The position numbers were made by a program, and so were the translations under genes. Below, piece by piece: positions 37,926-38,099 of a stretch of 38,099 nt of DNA; position 1 is the stretch's first letter, and the number at the start of each line of letters is the position of its first letter. Origin of the DNA: Alphaproteobacteria bacterium (GTDB lineage Bacteria > Pseudomonadota > Alphaproteobacteria > UBA2966); NCBI GenBank assembly GCA_030740435.1, contig JASLXG010000135.1:1-38099 (forward strand), given 5' to 3'. A model generated the notes under the pieces. That model was not told the origin of the DNA and did not search any database. It saw nothing but the letters and a program-made list of their open reading frames with translations.

Positions 37926-38081
37926 TGATCCCGGCCACCCGCCGGGGCACAAGTCCCCCTCCAGGCGCTCGAGCCACATGGAGCAATGGGTCGCTCCCGG
38001 CCAGCCGGCCCGATCCAAGAACGACAACCGAGCTCGCCTCGGATCACGAGGAGAGGTACAGGGAGCGGGTGGCCGGGATCA
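37926..38081. repeat. 17-bp perfect inverted repeat pair near the right edge
   Basis: TGATCCCGGCCACCCGC at 37926-37942 is the exact reverse complement of 38065-38081. Read in opposite directions, both arms can encode RVAGI in open frames. The 122 bases between them contain no recognised gene. Possibly two related gene ends facing each other, or part of another mobile element continuing beyond the window. Confidence 0.6.
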
Positions 38082-38099
38082 GCCTTGAAAAGCTCTAAC

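Noticed and set aside
37856-38098. Plus-strand 80-codon frame at the right edge
   Set aside because: It starts inside the broken recombinase, crosses the 40-bp repeat and has no recognisable family; only its end (RVAGISLEKL) might be a gene remnant, noted under the 17-bp repeat.

Overview
The window is GC-rich and looks like a chromosomal segment of an alphaproteobacterium, most likely Rhodospirillales-like. This is inferred from gene content and order (an mdh-sucCDAB-lpdA block, acnA beside a DUF1223 gene, a System I cytochrome c locus) and from the protein sequences; no marker gene was available to fix the taxon. The interior is densely coding with short gaps. Both edges carry mobile-element debris.

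Layout. (1) 1-31: the first ten codons of an IS110-type transposase running off the left edge. (2) 263-8911, minus strand: a complete block for the second half of the TCA cycle, transcribed mdh, sucC, sucD, sucA, sucB, lpdA. Two junctions are TAATG overlaps. (3) 9039-13082: a periplasmic copper chaperone with a His-rich tail (minus), htpG (plus), a nitroreductase (minus, its stop overlapping the htpG stop) and a secreted DUF1223 thioredoxin-like protein (minus). (4) 13140-17463, minus: acnA followed by a GMC-family flavin oxidoreductase. (5) 17571-27917, plus: an SDR, an atypical crotonase, then an AMP-forming acyl-CoA synthetase, a complete Liv/HAAT-type ABC importer (livG, livH, livM, binding protein, livF) and a PaaK-like CoA ligase. 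This reads as an uptake-and-CoA-activation module for an unidentified carboxylic acid, aromatic or branched. (6) 27924-35144, plus: all nine cytochrome c maturation genes ccmABCDEFGHI in one run, starting 6 nt after the PaaK-like gene. (7) 35145-36423: hairpins, a short orphan gene with its own promoter-like sequence and a clear terminator, and a NUDIX hydrolase. (8) 36427-38099: an insertion zone. It holds a 40-bp inverted repeat pair (37/40 identical) bounding about 1.48 kb, an IS1182/IS5-like transposase C-terminal fragment, a tyrosine recombinase that loses its family sequence exactly at the catalytic tyrosine, and a further 17-bp perfect inverted repeat.

How the genes work together. Aconitase, 2-oxoglutarate dehydrogenase, succinyl-CoA synthetase and malate dehydrogenase form the oxidative core. 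The Liv module would feed acyl-CoA substrates into it. The Ccm proteins supply c-type cytochromes for respiration. No tRNA, rRNA or CRISPR array was recognised. The least explained part is the right-hand inverted-repeat element. Other points for a second look are the crotonase and PaaK-like enzymes with altered catalytic motifs, the basic tail on malate dehydrogenase, and the small orphan gene at 35474-35725.
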